This document shows positions 25,560-35,200 of a DNA stretch of 64,000 nucleotides, piece after piece. Below the pieces are notes generated by a model. The model ran no database searches. It saw only the letters and a list, made by a program, of their open reading frames with translations, and was not told the DNA's origin. Made by a program: the position numbers and the translations under genes. Origin of the DNA: Leptotrichia wadei. Its GTDB lineage: Bacteria; Fusobacteriota; Fusobacteriia; Fusobacteriales; Leptotrichiaceae. Positions within the stretch are counted from its first letter, which is position 1; each line of letters opens with the position of its first letter. The stretch lies in contig NZ_AP019841.1 in NCBI RefSeq assembly GCF_007990445.1, forward strand, positions 992,001-1,056,000, read 5' to 3'.

Positions 25560-26708
25560 ATGAAAAATTCGTTTAAATCAAATGATGAATTGAAAGAGGA
25601 AGAAGTATTAAAAATGATTGATGATACAAGTAAACTTGTAGCTAAAAAGAATATTAATGTTCTTGCTCAAGGGGCAGTTGCTGCTCAAAGTAGTAATGCA
25701 CTTACGAATAAAGTAGAATTTTGGAAGTGGATGGATAGAAATTATGCAGGATCAGGAATTTTTTCTAGTAATAATTCGATGCAGGAATATATTTCACAAG
25801 GAGCTGGAAAAGAGGAATGGGTTGTGAAACAACTTCAAGGAAAAGGTTATGAATGGGATTGGATGGCACAGCAAAGAAATAATATAAAAAATTTATTTAA
25901 TAGATATGATGCTGGAGATGTAGCAAATAGAGCTGCGAGCGATGTTACTGAAATGAATATATTTACAGGAAAATCAACTGAATATCAGATGAAAGCCTAC
26001 ACAGGAAAATCGAACCCTCATTTAAAAAATACGCCTACAGATATGACAGTTGTAACGAATGCAGAAAAAGTGAGTGTTGTACAAAAAAATGGTTATGAAA
26101 GTGTAGAAAGTTATCAAGATAACCAATTAATAAAAAAATCTACTGATAGTCGTTTAGAGGAAATAAAAAATGGAAGTGCAGAGCCAGTTTATAATTTTAA
26201 AAATGTTGGTGGAACTATGGCAAAGGCTGGATTAGTAGGTTGTGTAATAGGTATGGGTACAGAAGCTGTTTTTTCTTATAAAGCGTGGAAAAAAGGTCAA
26301 ATAAGTGACGAAGAATATTTGAAAGAAGTTCTTAAAGCTGGAGGAGATGCTGGGGTTACAGCTGGAATAACTTCGGGAATTATGGTTCCTGTAACAGCGG
26401 CTATTACAGCAGCAGGAGTATCTACAGTAGTGACTATTCCTATTGCCATTGTAGTAGGGGGAATTGTAAATAAAGTAGTTGCACCTTGTTTTGGAAGAGG
26501 GGAATATAGAAAAATTTTATCACAAGCTAAATATTATCAAAATTTAGAAAATGTATACGATAATTTGGTGATAAGTATGGAAAATGCTTCAAATCAGTAC
26601 TATAATTTTGTTTCAAGCATGAAAAATCAACATAAAGTAAACAATTTAATGAAAGAGAAAAGTTTAGAATTAAATATCGAATTAAAAAAATTATACGATA
26701 AAATATAA
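25560..26708 (+). CDS. Hypothetical protein with glycine-rich membrane hairpin
   Basis: A 382-residue protein I do not recognise by name. Residues about 1-215 are soluble and polar with many aromatic residues (KVEFWKWMDRNYAGSGIF). Residues about 220-330 contain glycine-rich hydrophobic segments, AGLVGCVIGMGTEAVFSYKA and GVTAGITSGIMVPVTAAITA followed by VVTIPIAIVVGGIV. They look like a glycine-zipper hairpin that inserts in a membrane. A helical C-terminus follows. It has no signal peptide. It is 21 bases before the Sel1-repeat gene and surely co-transcribed with it. A pore-forming or membrane-sensing partner role is possible, but nothing proves this. Confidence 0.7.
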   Translation: MKNSFKSNDELKEEEVLKMIDDTSKLVAKKNINVLAQGAVAAQSSNALTNKVEFWKWMDRNYAGSGIFSSNNSMQEYISQGAGKEEWVVKQLQGKGYEWDWMAQQRNNIKNLFNRYDAGDVANRAASDVTEMNIFTGKSTEYQMKAYTGKSNPHLKNTPTDMTVVTNAEKVSVVQKNGYESVESYQDNQLIKKSTDSRLEEIKNGSAEPVYNFKNVGGTMAKAGLVGCVIGMGTEAVFSYKAWKKGQISDEEYLKEVLKAGGDAGVTAGITSGIMVPVTAAITAAGVSTVVTIPIAIVVGGIVNKVVAPCFGRGEYRKILSQAKYYQNLENVYDNLVISMENASNQYYNFVSSMKNQHKVNNLMKEKSLELNIELKKLYDKI

Positions 26709-26729
26709 AAATAGATAGGAGAATTAAAA

Positions 26730-28964
26730 ATGAATGAGTTAATACCAATAGAAGATATGAATTATCTTGCACAACAATCACAAGGGAAAATAAATATGAT
26801 TTTATCAGGAATGACAGCATTGATGAATGATACAGAAGATAAAACAGAAAAGATGGAGAAACAAAATTGGTTTCAAAGAATGGTAAAAACTGTAACAGGA
26901 AAAAATAGAGCAACAAGAGAAGAAATAAAACAGAATCATGATAAATTAAATGCTTATATGTCGCAAGCAATAGCTGAATTATACAATAGAAACTGTATTG
27001 ATAGTCAAGTAATGATAAGTTTAGGAACACAGTTGAATGAACTTTATGCAGAACATTTGCAATTAAAACAAATGTTGGGAGCTTTTGTAGTAAAATTAAA
27101 TGAAAAAATAGACAGTGTAGATAATTTTCACATGTTAAATACTGAAATTGAACAAGGTGTTTATTCTGATAATGAAAAAATAATCGCAATATGTAAAGTA
27201 ATGTCGCAATTTGATAACAGAATAATGGAAGAACCTAGAAAACTTGATATTTTAAGAAGAAGTATGGAAAAACAGGAAATTATTACAGAAGATGAAGTTT
27301 TATTGACTGATTATTTAATGGATATTATGAATATTTCAGTAGATGAAATAGGGAAAATATATCTTGAATTATCAACAATTAGAAATGATTTTTTTGCTAA
27401 TTTAATTTTAGGAGTAATTGAAGACTACCATTTTCTTCCAGATATGCAAAGAAAAATGATGAAAAAGGAAAAAATAATAGAAAACCTTATTCAAAGAGAA
27501 AGGTTGGATGATACTATTACGTTATCTATAAATGAAGTTTATGATAATTTTATAAATAGTAAAATTGAAGTAAAAGAAGGATTAATACCTGTTGAATCAA
27601 TTCAAAATCAAAGAGGAAATCAAATAAGCTATAATAATAACGATAATTTAGAAATGAAAAGGGCAGAACAATTATTTCTTAATTATAAACTAGCTGAAGC
27701 ATTTGAATTATTTAAGAAACTTGCTGAGGATGATAATGGAAGAGCAATGTACTTTTTAGGTGAATTTTATAGTAATTCGATTGGAAAAATAAAATTAGAT
27801 GAAAAGAAAGGAAAAGAATGGAGAATAAAAGGTAAGGAATCAGGAGATGTTTTAGCAGCTTTAAATGTGGCTTATTCTTTACCTGAAGATTCAGATGAAG
27901 CAAACAGAATTTTCTTTGAATTATATGAAGATGTTTTAAAATTAGCTGAAGATGGAGATATTTTTGCTCAGAATGAATTGGCAGATATGTATTTGTATGG
28001 TCATGGAATAGAAGAGGATGAAGAAGAAGGTGTAAAATGGTTGAAAAAATCGGCTGATGCAGGACATTGGAGATCAATAATGGACTTAGCAGATCGTTAT
28101 TCTGATGGAGTAGGAGTGTTACAAGATGAATTAAAAGCTATAGATTTATATAAAAAAGTTTATGAATTAGGATTAGGGGAAGCAGCAAATAGAATAGGAC
28201 TTATATATGACAATCAAAATAATTCAGAAGAAGCAGTCAAATGGTTCAGAAAAGGATTTGATAAAGGGCATGATTGGTCAGGTTGTAATTTAGCAGATTA
28301 TTATTCTGATGGAATAGGGGTACCACAAGACAAACAAAAAGCTTTAGAATTGTATAAAAAAGTTTACGAATTAGGAGGTTCGGCTTCAGGGAAAGCAGCA
28401 AATAGAATAGGACTTATATATGATGACAATCAAAATAATTCAGAAGAAGCAGTAAAATGGTATAGAAAAGGATTTGATAAAGGGTATGATTGGTCAGGTT
28501 GTAATTTAGCACTTTCTTATTCTAATGGGACAGGAGTACCACAAGACAAACAAAAAGCTTTAGAATTGTATAAAAAAGTTTACGAATTAGGAGATTCAGC
28601 TTCAGGAGAAGCTGCATATAGAGTAGGAGCAGTATATGTAGAGCGAAAAGAATTTAAAGAAGCATACAAGTGGTATAAAAAATCTTTAGAACACGGGGTT
28701 GAAAAAATAGAAGAGATAGATTATTTTTTAGCCCAAATAGAACATAATTTAGCTATGAAGGAACAATTAAAAGCTACAGAAGAAGTAACACAAGCACTTC
28801 AGGATTTTAATGAAACACCTTGGGATATGAAAAAACAACAAATTGTAGAAGAAAAAGAACGAATAGCAGAAGAAAAACAACGAATTGCAGAAGAAAAACA
28901 ACGAATTGCGGAAGAAAAACAACGAATTGCGGAAGAAAAACATCGAATTGCGGAAGAAAAATGA
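26730..28964 (+). CDS. Sel1-repeat protein with helical N-terminus and heptad-repeat tail
   Basis: A 744-residue protein in three parts. Residues about 1-300 are an unrecognised helical domain (AELYNRNCIDSQVMISLGTQ, LKQMLGAFVVKLNEKI). Residues about 310-690 hold Sel1/TPR-like repeats (GRAMYFLGEFYSN, AQNELADMYLYGHGIEEDEE, GVKWLKKSADAGHWRSIMDL), a fold for protein-protein contacts. Residues about 700-744 are a perfect heptad run of the unit EEKQRIA, likely a long charged helix. Two of the Sel1 blocks are almost identical at the DNA level. It follows the glycine-rich membrane protein gene by 21 bases, with AGGAG before the ATG. The joint role is unknown. Confidence 0.78.
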   Translation: MNELIPIEDMNYLAQQSQGKINMILSGMTALMNDTEDKTEKMEKQNWFQRMVKTVTGKNRATREEIKQNHDKLNAYMSQAIAELYNRNCIDSQVMISLGTQLNELYAEHLQLKQMLGAFVVKLNEKIDSVDNFHMLNTEIEQGVYSDNEKIIAICKVMSQFDNRIMEEPRKLDILRRSMEKQEIITEDEVLLTDYLMDIMNISVDEIGKIYLELSTIRNDFFANLILGVIEDYHFLPDMQRKMMKKEKIIENLIQRERLDDTITLSINEVYDNFINSKIEVKEGLIPVESIQNQRGNQISYNNNDNLEMKRAEQLFLNYKLAEAFELFKKLAEDDNGRAMYFLGEFYSNSIGKIKLDEKKGKEWRIKGKESGDVLAALNVAYSLPEDSDEANRIFFELYEDVLKLAEDGDIFAQNELADMYLYGHGIEEDEEEGVKWLKKSADAGHWRSIMDLADRYSDGVGVLQDELKAIDLYKKVYELGLGEAANRIGLIYDNQNNSEEAVKWFRKGFDKGHDWSGCNLADYYSDGIGVPQDKQKALELYKKVYELGGSASGKAANRIGLIYDDNQNNSEEAVKWYRKGFDKGYDWSGCNLALSYSNGTGVPQDKQKALELYKKVYELGDSASGEAAYRVGAVYVERKEFKEAYKWYKKSLEHGVEKIEEIDYFLAQIEHNLAMKEQLKATEEVTQALQDFNETPWDMKKQQIVEEKERIAEEKQRIAEEKQRIAEEKQRIAEEKHRIAEEK
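28182..28592 (+). repeat. Tandem 213-bp duplication inside Sel1 region
   Basis: The segment from 28182 recurs from 28395 with few differences (one added GAT codon and scattered changes). The period is 71 codons, equal to two Sel1 units, which indicates a recent in-frame duplication. Confidence 0.85.
28848..28961 (+). repeat. 21-bp heptad repeat at 3' end of Sel1 gene
   Basis: Five full and one partial copies of a 21-base unit coding for EEKQRIA. The unit keeps the frame, so the tail can vary in length without loss of the gene. Confidence 0.9.
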
Positions 28965-28973
28965 AAAAAATTC

Positions 28974-29073
28974 GAAAGTGCCGAGAGTGACCAAAATTTT
29001 GTGTAAACTAATAGAAAAATATAGTAAATTCAGTACTTCGCTATTCTATTTACACAAAAATTTTTACACTTTC
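28974..29073. repeat. About 100-bp palindromic element (MITE-like) after Sel1 gene
   Basis: Outer arms GAAAGTG and CACTTTC and inner arms AAAATTTTGTGTAAA and TTTACACAAAAATTTT face each other, with further pairing of the middle. The right arm contains the exact reverse complement of the 21-base repeat at 16103-16123. Confidence 0.6.
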
Positions 29074-29461
29074 CTTTAACGCTATATTTACACATCCTTA
29101 AATTATAAAAACCCCAAGTTTATAAAATTAATTATACTTGGGATTTTATTTATTATTTTTATATAACAATCTCTTATTTTTGAGGTGTAGTACCTATATT
29201 TTTAATTATTCACTTGTAATAGTTCCGTATTCAAGAGCGCAAGATGATAATAATGCTAAAATTTTAGTTAGTAAAATTTATTTTTTTTATAAATTTACTC
29301 CTTTTAATTTTTTTAAAATATAGTAAAAACTATATAAAAAAATATTAATAATAAAATTTGTAAACACAAATACTCTTGTTTTTTTACAAAAAATGTGGTA
29401 CTCTTATAATATAAAAATTAATTTTATAATTAATACAATTATGTAATTATAGTTGTATAAA
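29074..29461. other. Intergenic region with terminator and decayed sequence
   Basis: A hairpin (CCAAGT at 29114 and ACTTGG at about 29136, followed by ATTTTATTT) probably ends the Sel1 operon. The rest, to the rclA leader, is AT-rich with only short frames that show no ribosome site or family resemblance. Confidence 0.6.
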
Positions 29462-29479
29462 ATGGAAAGGATGAAAAAT

Positions 29480-30853
29480 ATGAAAAAATATGATGCAATA
29501 ATAATTGGATTTGGAAAAGGTGGAAAAACTTTGGCAGGATTTTTGGCTGGGAAAGGTCAGAATGTTGCGTTGATTGAGAAATCGGATAAGATGTATGGAG
29601 GGACTTGTATAAATATTGGATGTATTCCTACGAAAAAACTTGTTGATAGTACAAAAGTTCTTAAAAATAAAGGGTTAAGCGGTATTGAGGAAAAGGAGAG
29701 ATTTTATACAGAAAGTATAAATAATAAAAATAAATTGATTGGTGCATTGCGTGGGAAAAATTATGAAATGCTGGCTACAAAGGAAAATATTGATATTTAT
29801 GATGGATTTGGAAGTTTTGTTTCAAAAAATGTGGTTAATATTGAAAGTAATGGGGAAAATGTTCAGATTGAAGGGGAAAAAATATTTATAAATACAGGTT
29901 CGACTACAATAATTCCTGGTATAAAAGGGCTTAAAGAAAGTAATCATGTGTATACAAGCACTTCAATTATGGAACTGAAGGAACTTCCTAAAAAATTGAC
30001 TATTCTGGGAGCAGGGTACATTGGATTGGAATTTGCTTCGATGTATGCTGATTTTGGGTCAGAAGTTACAGTGATTGATTTGGCACAAAGACTTATGCCT
30101 AGAGAAGATGAAGAAATTGCTGATAGGGCAAAGGCTATATTTGAGGCAAAAGGGATTAAATTTTTACTGGAATCAAAAATTGAGGAAATTGTTGATAAAA
30201 ATGGAAAAGGATATGTGCAAATTTCACAAGGAGCAGACAAGAGCGAAATTGAATCAGATGCAATTCTTGTGGCAATTGGAAGAAAACCTAATACAGAAGG
30301 GCTTAATTTAGAAGCAGCAGGAGTAAAAACTGACGAAAAAGGTGCAGTTATAGTTGATGAAACACTAAAGACAACTGTTGACAACATTTGGGCAATGGGA
30401 GATGTGAAAGGTGGACTTCAATTTACGTATATTTCTCTTGATGACTTTAGAATAATAAGGGATAATCTTTACAATGGAGGAAATAGAACAGTAAACGATA
30501 GAAATGTAATTCCATACAGCGTATTTATAAATCCACCTTTATCAAGAGTTGGAATGACTGAAAATGAAGCAATTGCCAAAGGATATGAAGTAAAAATAGG
30601 AAGACTTGAAGCAATGGCAATTCCAAAAGCAAAAATAGAAGGTGTAACAGATGGACTTCTTAAAGCAGTTGTAGATGCAAAAACAGATAAAATACTGGGA
30701 TGTACTTTATTATGCAACACTTCCCACGAAATGATAAACATTGTTGCGGCGGCTATGAAAGCTGAACAAAAATATACATTCCTAAAAGATATGATATTTA
30801 CTCATCCGACAATGAGCGAGGCTTTGAATGATTTATTTGGGAGCGTGAAATAA
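29480..30853 (+). CDS. rclA: RclA-type hypothiocyanous acid reductase (flavoprotein disulfide reductase)
   Basis: A flavoprotein of about 457 residues. The FAD motif is IIIGFGKGGKTLAGFLAGKG, and the redox-active pair is C43 and C48 in YGGTCINIGCIPTKKLV. The second dinucleotide motif is ILGAGYIGLEFASMYADFGS. NIWAMGDVKGGLQFTYISLD and FINPPLSRVGMTENEA are the RclA signatures, and the C-terminal HPTMSEALNDLF completes the dimer interface. RclA/Har enzymes reduce hypothiocyanous acid, which is made by lactoperoxidase in saliva, using NAD(P)H. The chosen ATG 29480 lies 9 bases after GGAAAGG; ATGs at 29462 and 29471 overlap this site. No regulator of the RclR type is adjacent. Confidence 0.85.
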   Translation: MKKYDAIIIGFGKGGKTLAGFLAGKGQNVALIEKSDKMYGGTCINIGCIPTKKLVDSTKVLKNKGLSGIEEKERFYTESINNKNKLIGALRGKNYEMLATKENIDIYDGFGSFVSKNVVNIESNGENVQIEGEKIFINTGSTTIIPGIKGLKESNHVYTSTSIMELKELPKKLTILGAGYIGLEFASMYADFGSEVTVIDLAQRLMPREDEEIADRAKAIFEAKGIKFLLESKIEEIVDKNGKGYVQISQGADKSEIESDAILVAIGRKPNTEGLNLEAAGVKTDEKGAVIVDETLKTTVDNIWAMGDVKGGLQFTYISLDDFRIIRDNLYNGGNRTVNDRNVIPYSVFINPPLSRVGMTENEAIAKGYEVKIGRLEAMAIPKAKIEGVTDGLLKAVVDAKTDKILGCTLLCNTSHEMINIVAAAMKAEQKYTFLKDMIFTHPTMSEALNDLFGSVK

Positions 30854-30931
30854 AGAAAATAAAAAATATTTTAGTTAAAATTTATGAATTTTTATGAAGC
30901 AATTAAAAATAATACAAAGAATGGAGAATAA

Positions 30932-31441
30932 ATGGGCGAGTTTTTAATAATTATGGGATTAGTAGTATTTTATAATCTATTTAAGATTATTTTTAATATT
31001 ATAAGAGTAATTTTTTTAAAGAAAAAGGTAAAAAAGTTTTTGAAAATTGATTTAATTTCTGAAATAATTTATTTTTTAGGATGGATAGATTTGATGAGAA
31101 ATGCAATTATTTTAGTACCTAGTCAAATATTTCATTCAGTTTTTTACTATGTTGCTATTTTAATATTTTTGATAAATAAAAGAAACAAAAAAATTCATAA
31201 TTATATTTTATTTTCGATAATAACGATTGATATAATAATTGTTTTATTTCTTCTAAATATGCTAAAATTATATCTTATTACGGTCATTACGATAATCGTG
31301 TATATTTTTATAATTGTAATTTTAAGAAAAGATAGGGATAAATTGCGAGATTGTGGATATTTGACACTATCTTTACTGGATATTGCAAATATTTCTATAT
31401 CATATATTGCATTTATAGGATATGCTGTTTCGGCATTTTAA
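30932..31441 (+). CDS. Hypothetical membrane protein
   Basis: A 169-residue protein with about five hydrophobic helices, highly enriched in Ile and Leu (MGEFLIIMGLVVFYNLFKII, then IITIDIIIVLFLLNMLKLYL). It has a short basic loop KKKVKKFLKI and another, RKDRDKLRDC. ATGGAG lies just before the start. I recognise no family, and the context gives no clue beyond following rclA by 78 bases on the same strand. Confidence 0.65.
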   Translation: MGEFLIIMGLVVFYNLFKIIFNIIRVIFLKKKVKKFLKIDLISEIIYFLGWIDLMRNAIILVPSQIFHSVFYYVAILIFLINKRNKKIHNYILFSIITIDIIIVLFLLNMLKLYLITVITIIVYIFIIVILRKDRDKLRDCGYLTLSLLDIANISISYIAFIGYAVSAF

Positions 31442-31797
31442 AAAATAATAGATAATAGATAGAATAATAAATAAAAAATTTCTTCAAATAAAAATCACGG
31501 TTATTAAGATTAACTGTGATTTTTTGCTATAGACATTTGTGAAAATGTATAAATTTTTTTAAAGAAATGCTTTAGGAAAAAGTGTTGATAAATTACAAGT
31601 AATGCAGTATAATAATATTGTTATATACTTTTTGGATTATGAAATTTTTGCAATAGAAAAAAGATAAAAAAATAAGCCCAACATTAAGGGCTTAAACACA
31701 ATAGAATTTTACTTTAATATATTATACCATATTTTAGATAAAATTAAGGTGGAAATTAGAAATATAAAGTAATATTTTTAGAAAGGAAAATTGAAAA
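31442..31797 (+). other. Intergenic region with terminator and leader hairpin
   Basis: A terminator at about 31492-31523 (AATCACGGTTA pairing with TAACTGTGATT, then a T run) follows the membrane protein gene. A second small hairpin (AAGCCC at 31673 and GGGCTT at 31687) precedes the DUF896 leader. No gene is seen. Confidence 0.6.
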
Positions 31798-32019
31798 ATG
31801 GAAGACATTATAAAAAAAATAAATGAATTTTCAAAATTGGCACGTGAGAGAGAATTGACCGAAGAAGAGAAGAAAGAGCGTGAAAAATATAGAAAAATGT
31901 ATATTGAAAAATTTAAGGAAAGTATGAGAGGGCATTTGGACAGTATTAAGGTTGTTAGAGTGGATGATGATGGAAATCCGATTGATGATGACGGGAATGT
32001 TATTGAGCCTGAAGCGTAA
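31798..32019 (+). CDS. DUF896 (YnzC-like) family protein
   Basis: A 73-residue protein with the DUF896 helical hairpin: IIKKINEFSKLARERELTEE followed by KKEREKYRKMYIEKFKESMR and the ending HLDSIKVV. The extra acidic tail (DDDGNPIDDDGNVIEPEA) goes beyond the usual family end. B. subtilis YnzC belongs to the SOS regulon, but no LexA-type box was identified here. AGAAAGGAAA precedes the ATG. Confidence 0.85.
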   Translation: MEDIIKKINEFSKLARERELTEEEKKEREKYRKMYIEKFKESMRGHLDSIKVVRVDDDGNPIDDDGNVIEPEA

Positions 32020-32140
32020 ATAAAATAGTAATGACAGTATTTAGAGATTAATCTCTAAAATCTTGAAAGTTGGATTGGCAAGATTTTATGGATTTTTGTA
32101 ATTATTTAAAGTGAATTAGGAAGGGAGTGAATAAAAATTT

Positions 32141-32797
32141 ATGAAATATGATTTAGTTATATTTGATTTGGATGGAACGCTTATGGATACGTCAAAATCT
32201 ATTACAAAGACTGTAAATTCAGCGATGGAAGAACTTGGAAAAAAGCAGTATTCTATTGATGAGTGTGTAAAATTTGTTGGTGGTGGAGTTTCGGGGTTGG
32301 CTCGGAATATTTTGGGAAAAGAGAAGTATACGGATGTAACGAATGAGAAAATGGAAAAAGTTATAAGAAAATATTATGATATTTACTTTGACTATGGTGT
32401 TGAGCCTTATGAAGGAATACCTGAATTGCTGGATTTTTTGACAGAAAATAATATAAAAAAAGGGATTGTGACGAATAAGGATCATGAAACGGCTTTGTCT
32501 GCTGTTGAAAAAAAATTGTCGAAATGGAAATTTGATGGAATATTTGGATCTAATGAAAAGGAATATCCAAATAAGCCGAATCCCTATAATGTTGATAGAA
32601 TGGCACAAGATTTGAATGTTTCAAAGGATAAAATACTATTTATTGGGGATATGCTTGTGGATGTAAATACTGCTAAAAATGCTGGAGTTGACATTGTTTA
32701 CTGTAAATGGGGATTTGGTGAAGTGAAAGGTGAAACTGGAATTAGTGAAGATGTGAAAGTGTCTAACGTTCAGGAAATTATAAAAAAAATAAAATAA
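32141..32797 (+). CDS. HAD family hydrolase, phosphoglycolate-phosphatase-like
   Basis: A 218-residue HAD phosphatase. Motif I is FDLDGTLMDTSKSI with the nucleophile Asp, motif II is GIVTNKD, motif III includes the Lys in KPNPYNVDRMA, and motif IV is LFIGDMLVDVNTAKNAG. A helical cap (residues about 15-85) marks subclass IA, like Gph and PgmB. The exact substrate cannot be told. GGAAGGGAG precedes the start by about 12 bases. A terminator (AACGGAA at about 32854 with TTCCGTT at about 32886) follows. Confidence 0.88.
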   Translation: MKYDLVIFDLDGTLMDTSKSITKTVNSAMEELGKKQYSIDECVKFVGGGVSGLARNILGKEKYTDVTNEKMEKVIRKYYDIYFDYGVEPYEGIPELLDFLTENNIKKGIVTNKDHETALSAVEKKLSKWKFDGIFGSNEKEYPNKPNPYNVDRMAQDLNVSKDKILFIGDMLVDVNTAKNAGVDIVYCKWGFGEVKGETGISEDVKVSNVQEIIKKIK

Positions 32798-32851
32798 ATT
32801 TAGATTCTTTTAGAATAAGTGGATTTTAAAAAAGTCTGATTTAGAAAGTAA

Positions 32852-32899
32852 AAAACGGAATTTGTTTTGAAAACTATAATTAATTTCCGTTTTTTTATT
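32852..32899 (+). terminator. Terminator after HAD hydrolase gene
   Basis: AAAACGGAA pairs with TTCCGTTTT around a loop of about 22 bases and ends in a T run. Confidence 0.75.
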
Positions 32900-32987
32900 T
32901 ATTAAAATAATCTGGTATTAAAGAGATTAAGTATGAAGTTAATCTTGCACCAAAAAGTTAAGGAAATAATTATTCAAATATATTTTC

Positions 32988-33016
32988 TTGTCTGTTAATG
33001 GATATTGTGGTATACT
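32988..33016 (+). promoter_or_regulatory. mnmA promoter
   Basis: TTGTCT and TATACT are spaced by 17 bases, about 73 bases before the mnmA start. Confidence 0.6.
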
Positions 33017-33043
33017 TATTTTTATAAAGCGATTAAGTAGTGA

Positions 33044-34195
<1,152 letters not shown>

Positions 34196-34380
34196 ATTGT
34201 TTATTTTTGAAATTAGTTCAAGCTTTTAAAAAACAGTCATTCAGATTTTGAAGTTTTTTTCTTTCGATTGCTATAACATTTAAATATTTGGCAAGAAGAT
34301 GTATAAGTCTTGCTCCCTTGTAAAAATAAAAAAATTAGGTTATCGAACATGTCTAATATAAAAAAAGGAGATGATAGAAT

Positions 34381-35073
34381 TTGAAAAAATTAAAACTTTT
34401 TATAGGAGTATTCTCTATTTTAAGTGTAATCTCAACAGGAAATAAACTTTATGCTTATAATGAAATACAAGGTATATTTAAACCAGGAAATCAAGAAAAT
34501 AAAAATATACCAGATAATAGTCAATCAAGAAGCGAAAATGTTCAAACTCCACAAGTAGAAATTGTTGTTGATCCTATGTGGGAATATTATATTGAATATC
34601 ATGAAAGAATTGATGCAGAATTACAAGATGTTTATGATAATCCTTCTCACGAAACTGCAGTAAAACATATGGTTTGGGTTGAGGTTCCTATATGGAAATT
34701 AAAAAATGGGCAAAAGATTTCAAGCAAGGCAAAAGTACAAGTATTAAATTTATTAGCAGAAGATGTGAAAAGTATATTTACTGAAATATACAATGGACCA
34801 GAAAAATTTCCTATTAAATCATTAGGAGGCTATAATTGGCGATCTAATGGGCTAACTAGCCTTCATAGTACTGGCCGTGCAATAGATATAAATCCTGATG
34901 AAAATCCTCAGATAAGTGCTGATGGAGAAGTTTTAGTAGGTAAAAAATGGGAACCAGGAATAAATCCTTATTCTATTACTCCAGACGGAGATGTTGTAAA
35001 AGCATTTTCTAAAAAAGGATGGACTTGGGGAGCTGGATTTTCAAGAGCTGATTATATGCATTTTGACTTTTAA
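34381..35073 (+). CDS. Exported M15-type peptidase (D-alanyl-D-alanine carboxypeptidase-like)
   Basis: A 230-residue exported protein. The first 25 residues (KKLKLFIGVFSILSVIS up to LYAY) form a signal peptide. The zinc site of M15 peptidases is seen in LHSTGRAIDINPDENP (His and Asp) and in DYMHFDF (His) at the very end. The start is TTG at 34381 with AAGGAG 11 bases before; no in-frame ATG lies between them and the signal peptide. M15 enzymes cut D-Ala or peptidoglycan crosslinks, or are endolysin-like. Middle residues 40-100 are a linker of unknown role. Confidence 0.8.
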   Translation: MKKLKLFIGVFSILSVISTGNKLYAYNEIQGIFKPGNQENKNIPDNSQSRSENVQTPQVEIVVDPMWEYYIEYHERIDAELQDVYDNPSHETAVKHMVWVEVPIWKLKNGQKISSKAKVQVLNLLAEDVKSIFTEIYNGPEKFPIKSLGGYNWRSNGLTSLHSTGRAIDINPDENPQISADGEVLVGKKWEPGINPYSITPDGDVVKAFSKKGWTWGAGFSRADYMHFDF

Positions 35074-35200
35074 TATTTGTAGGTATCAAAGTGGTAAGTA
35101 CTGAATAATAGCAGTATTTTTAATCACAAAGATCGAGGCAATTGAAAGAAAGGAACTTCAAAATCTAAATGACTAATTTAATATTTAATAAGGGAGGAAA

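Noticed and set aside
26527-27189. Long minus-strand open frame of 220 codons across two genes
   Set aside because: It runs antisense to two clear genes, its composition is a shadow of AT-rich coding DNA, and it has no start signal.
29138-29323. Possible 61-codon gene before rclA
   Set aside because: No ribosome site, very phenylalanine- and isoleucine-rich, and it overlaps a probable terminator.
29944-30387. Minus-strand frame of 147 codons inside rclA
   Set aside because: It is antisense to a strongly conserved protein and shows only serine-rich shadow composition.
34291-34314. Hairpin GCAAGA/TCTTGC as terminator of mnmA
   Set aside because: There is no T run after it, so a terminator role is not supported; it may be a chance pairing.
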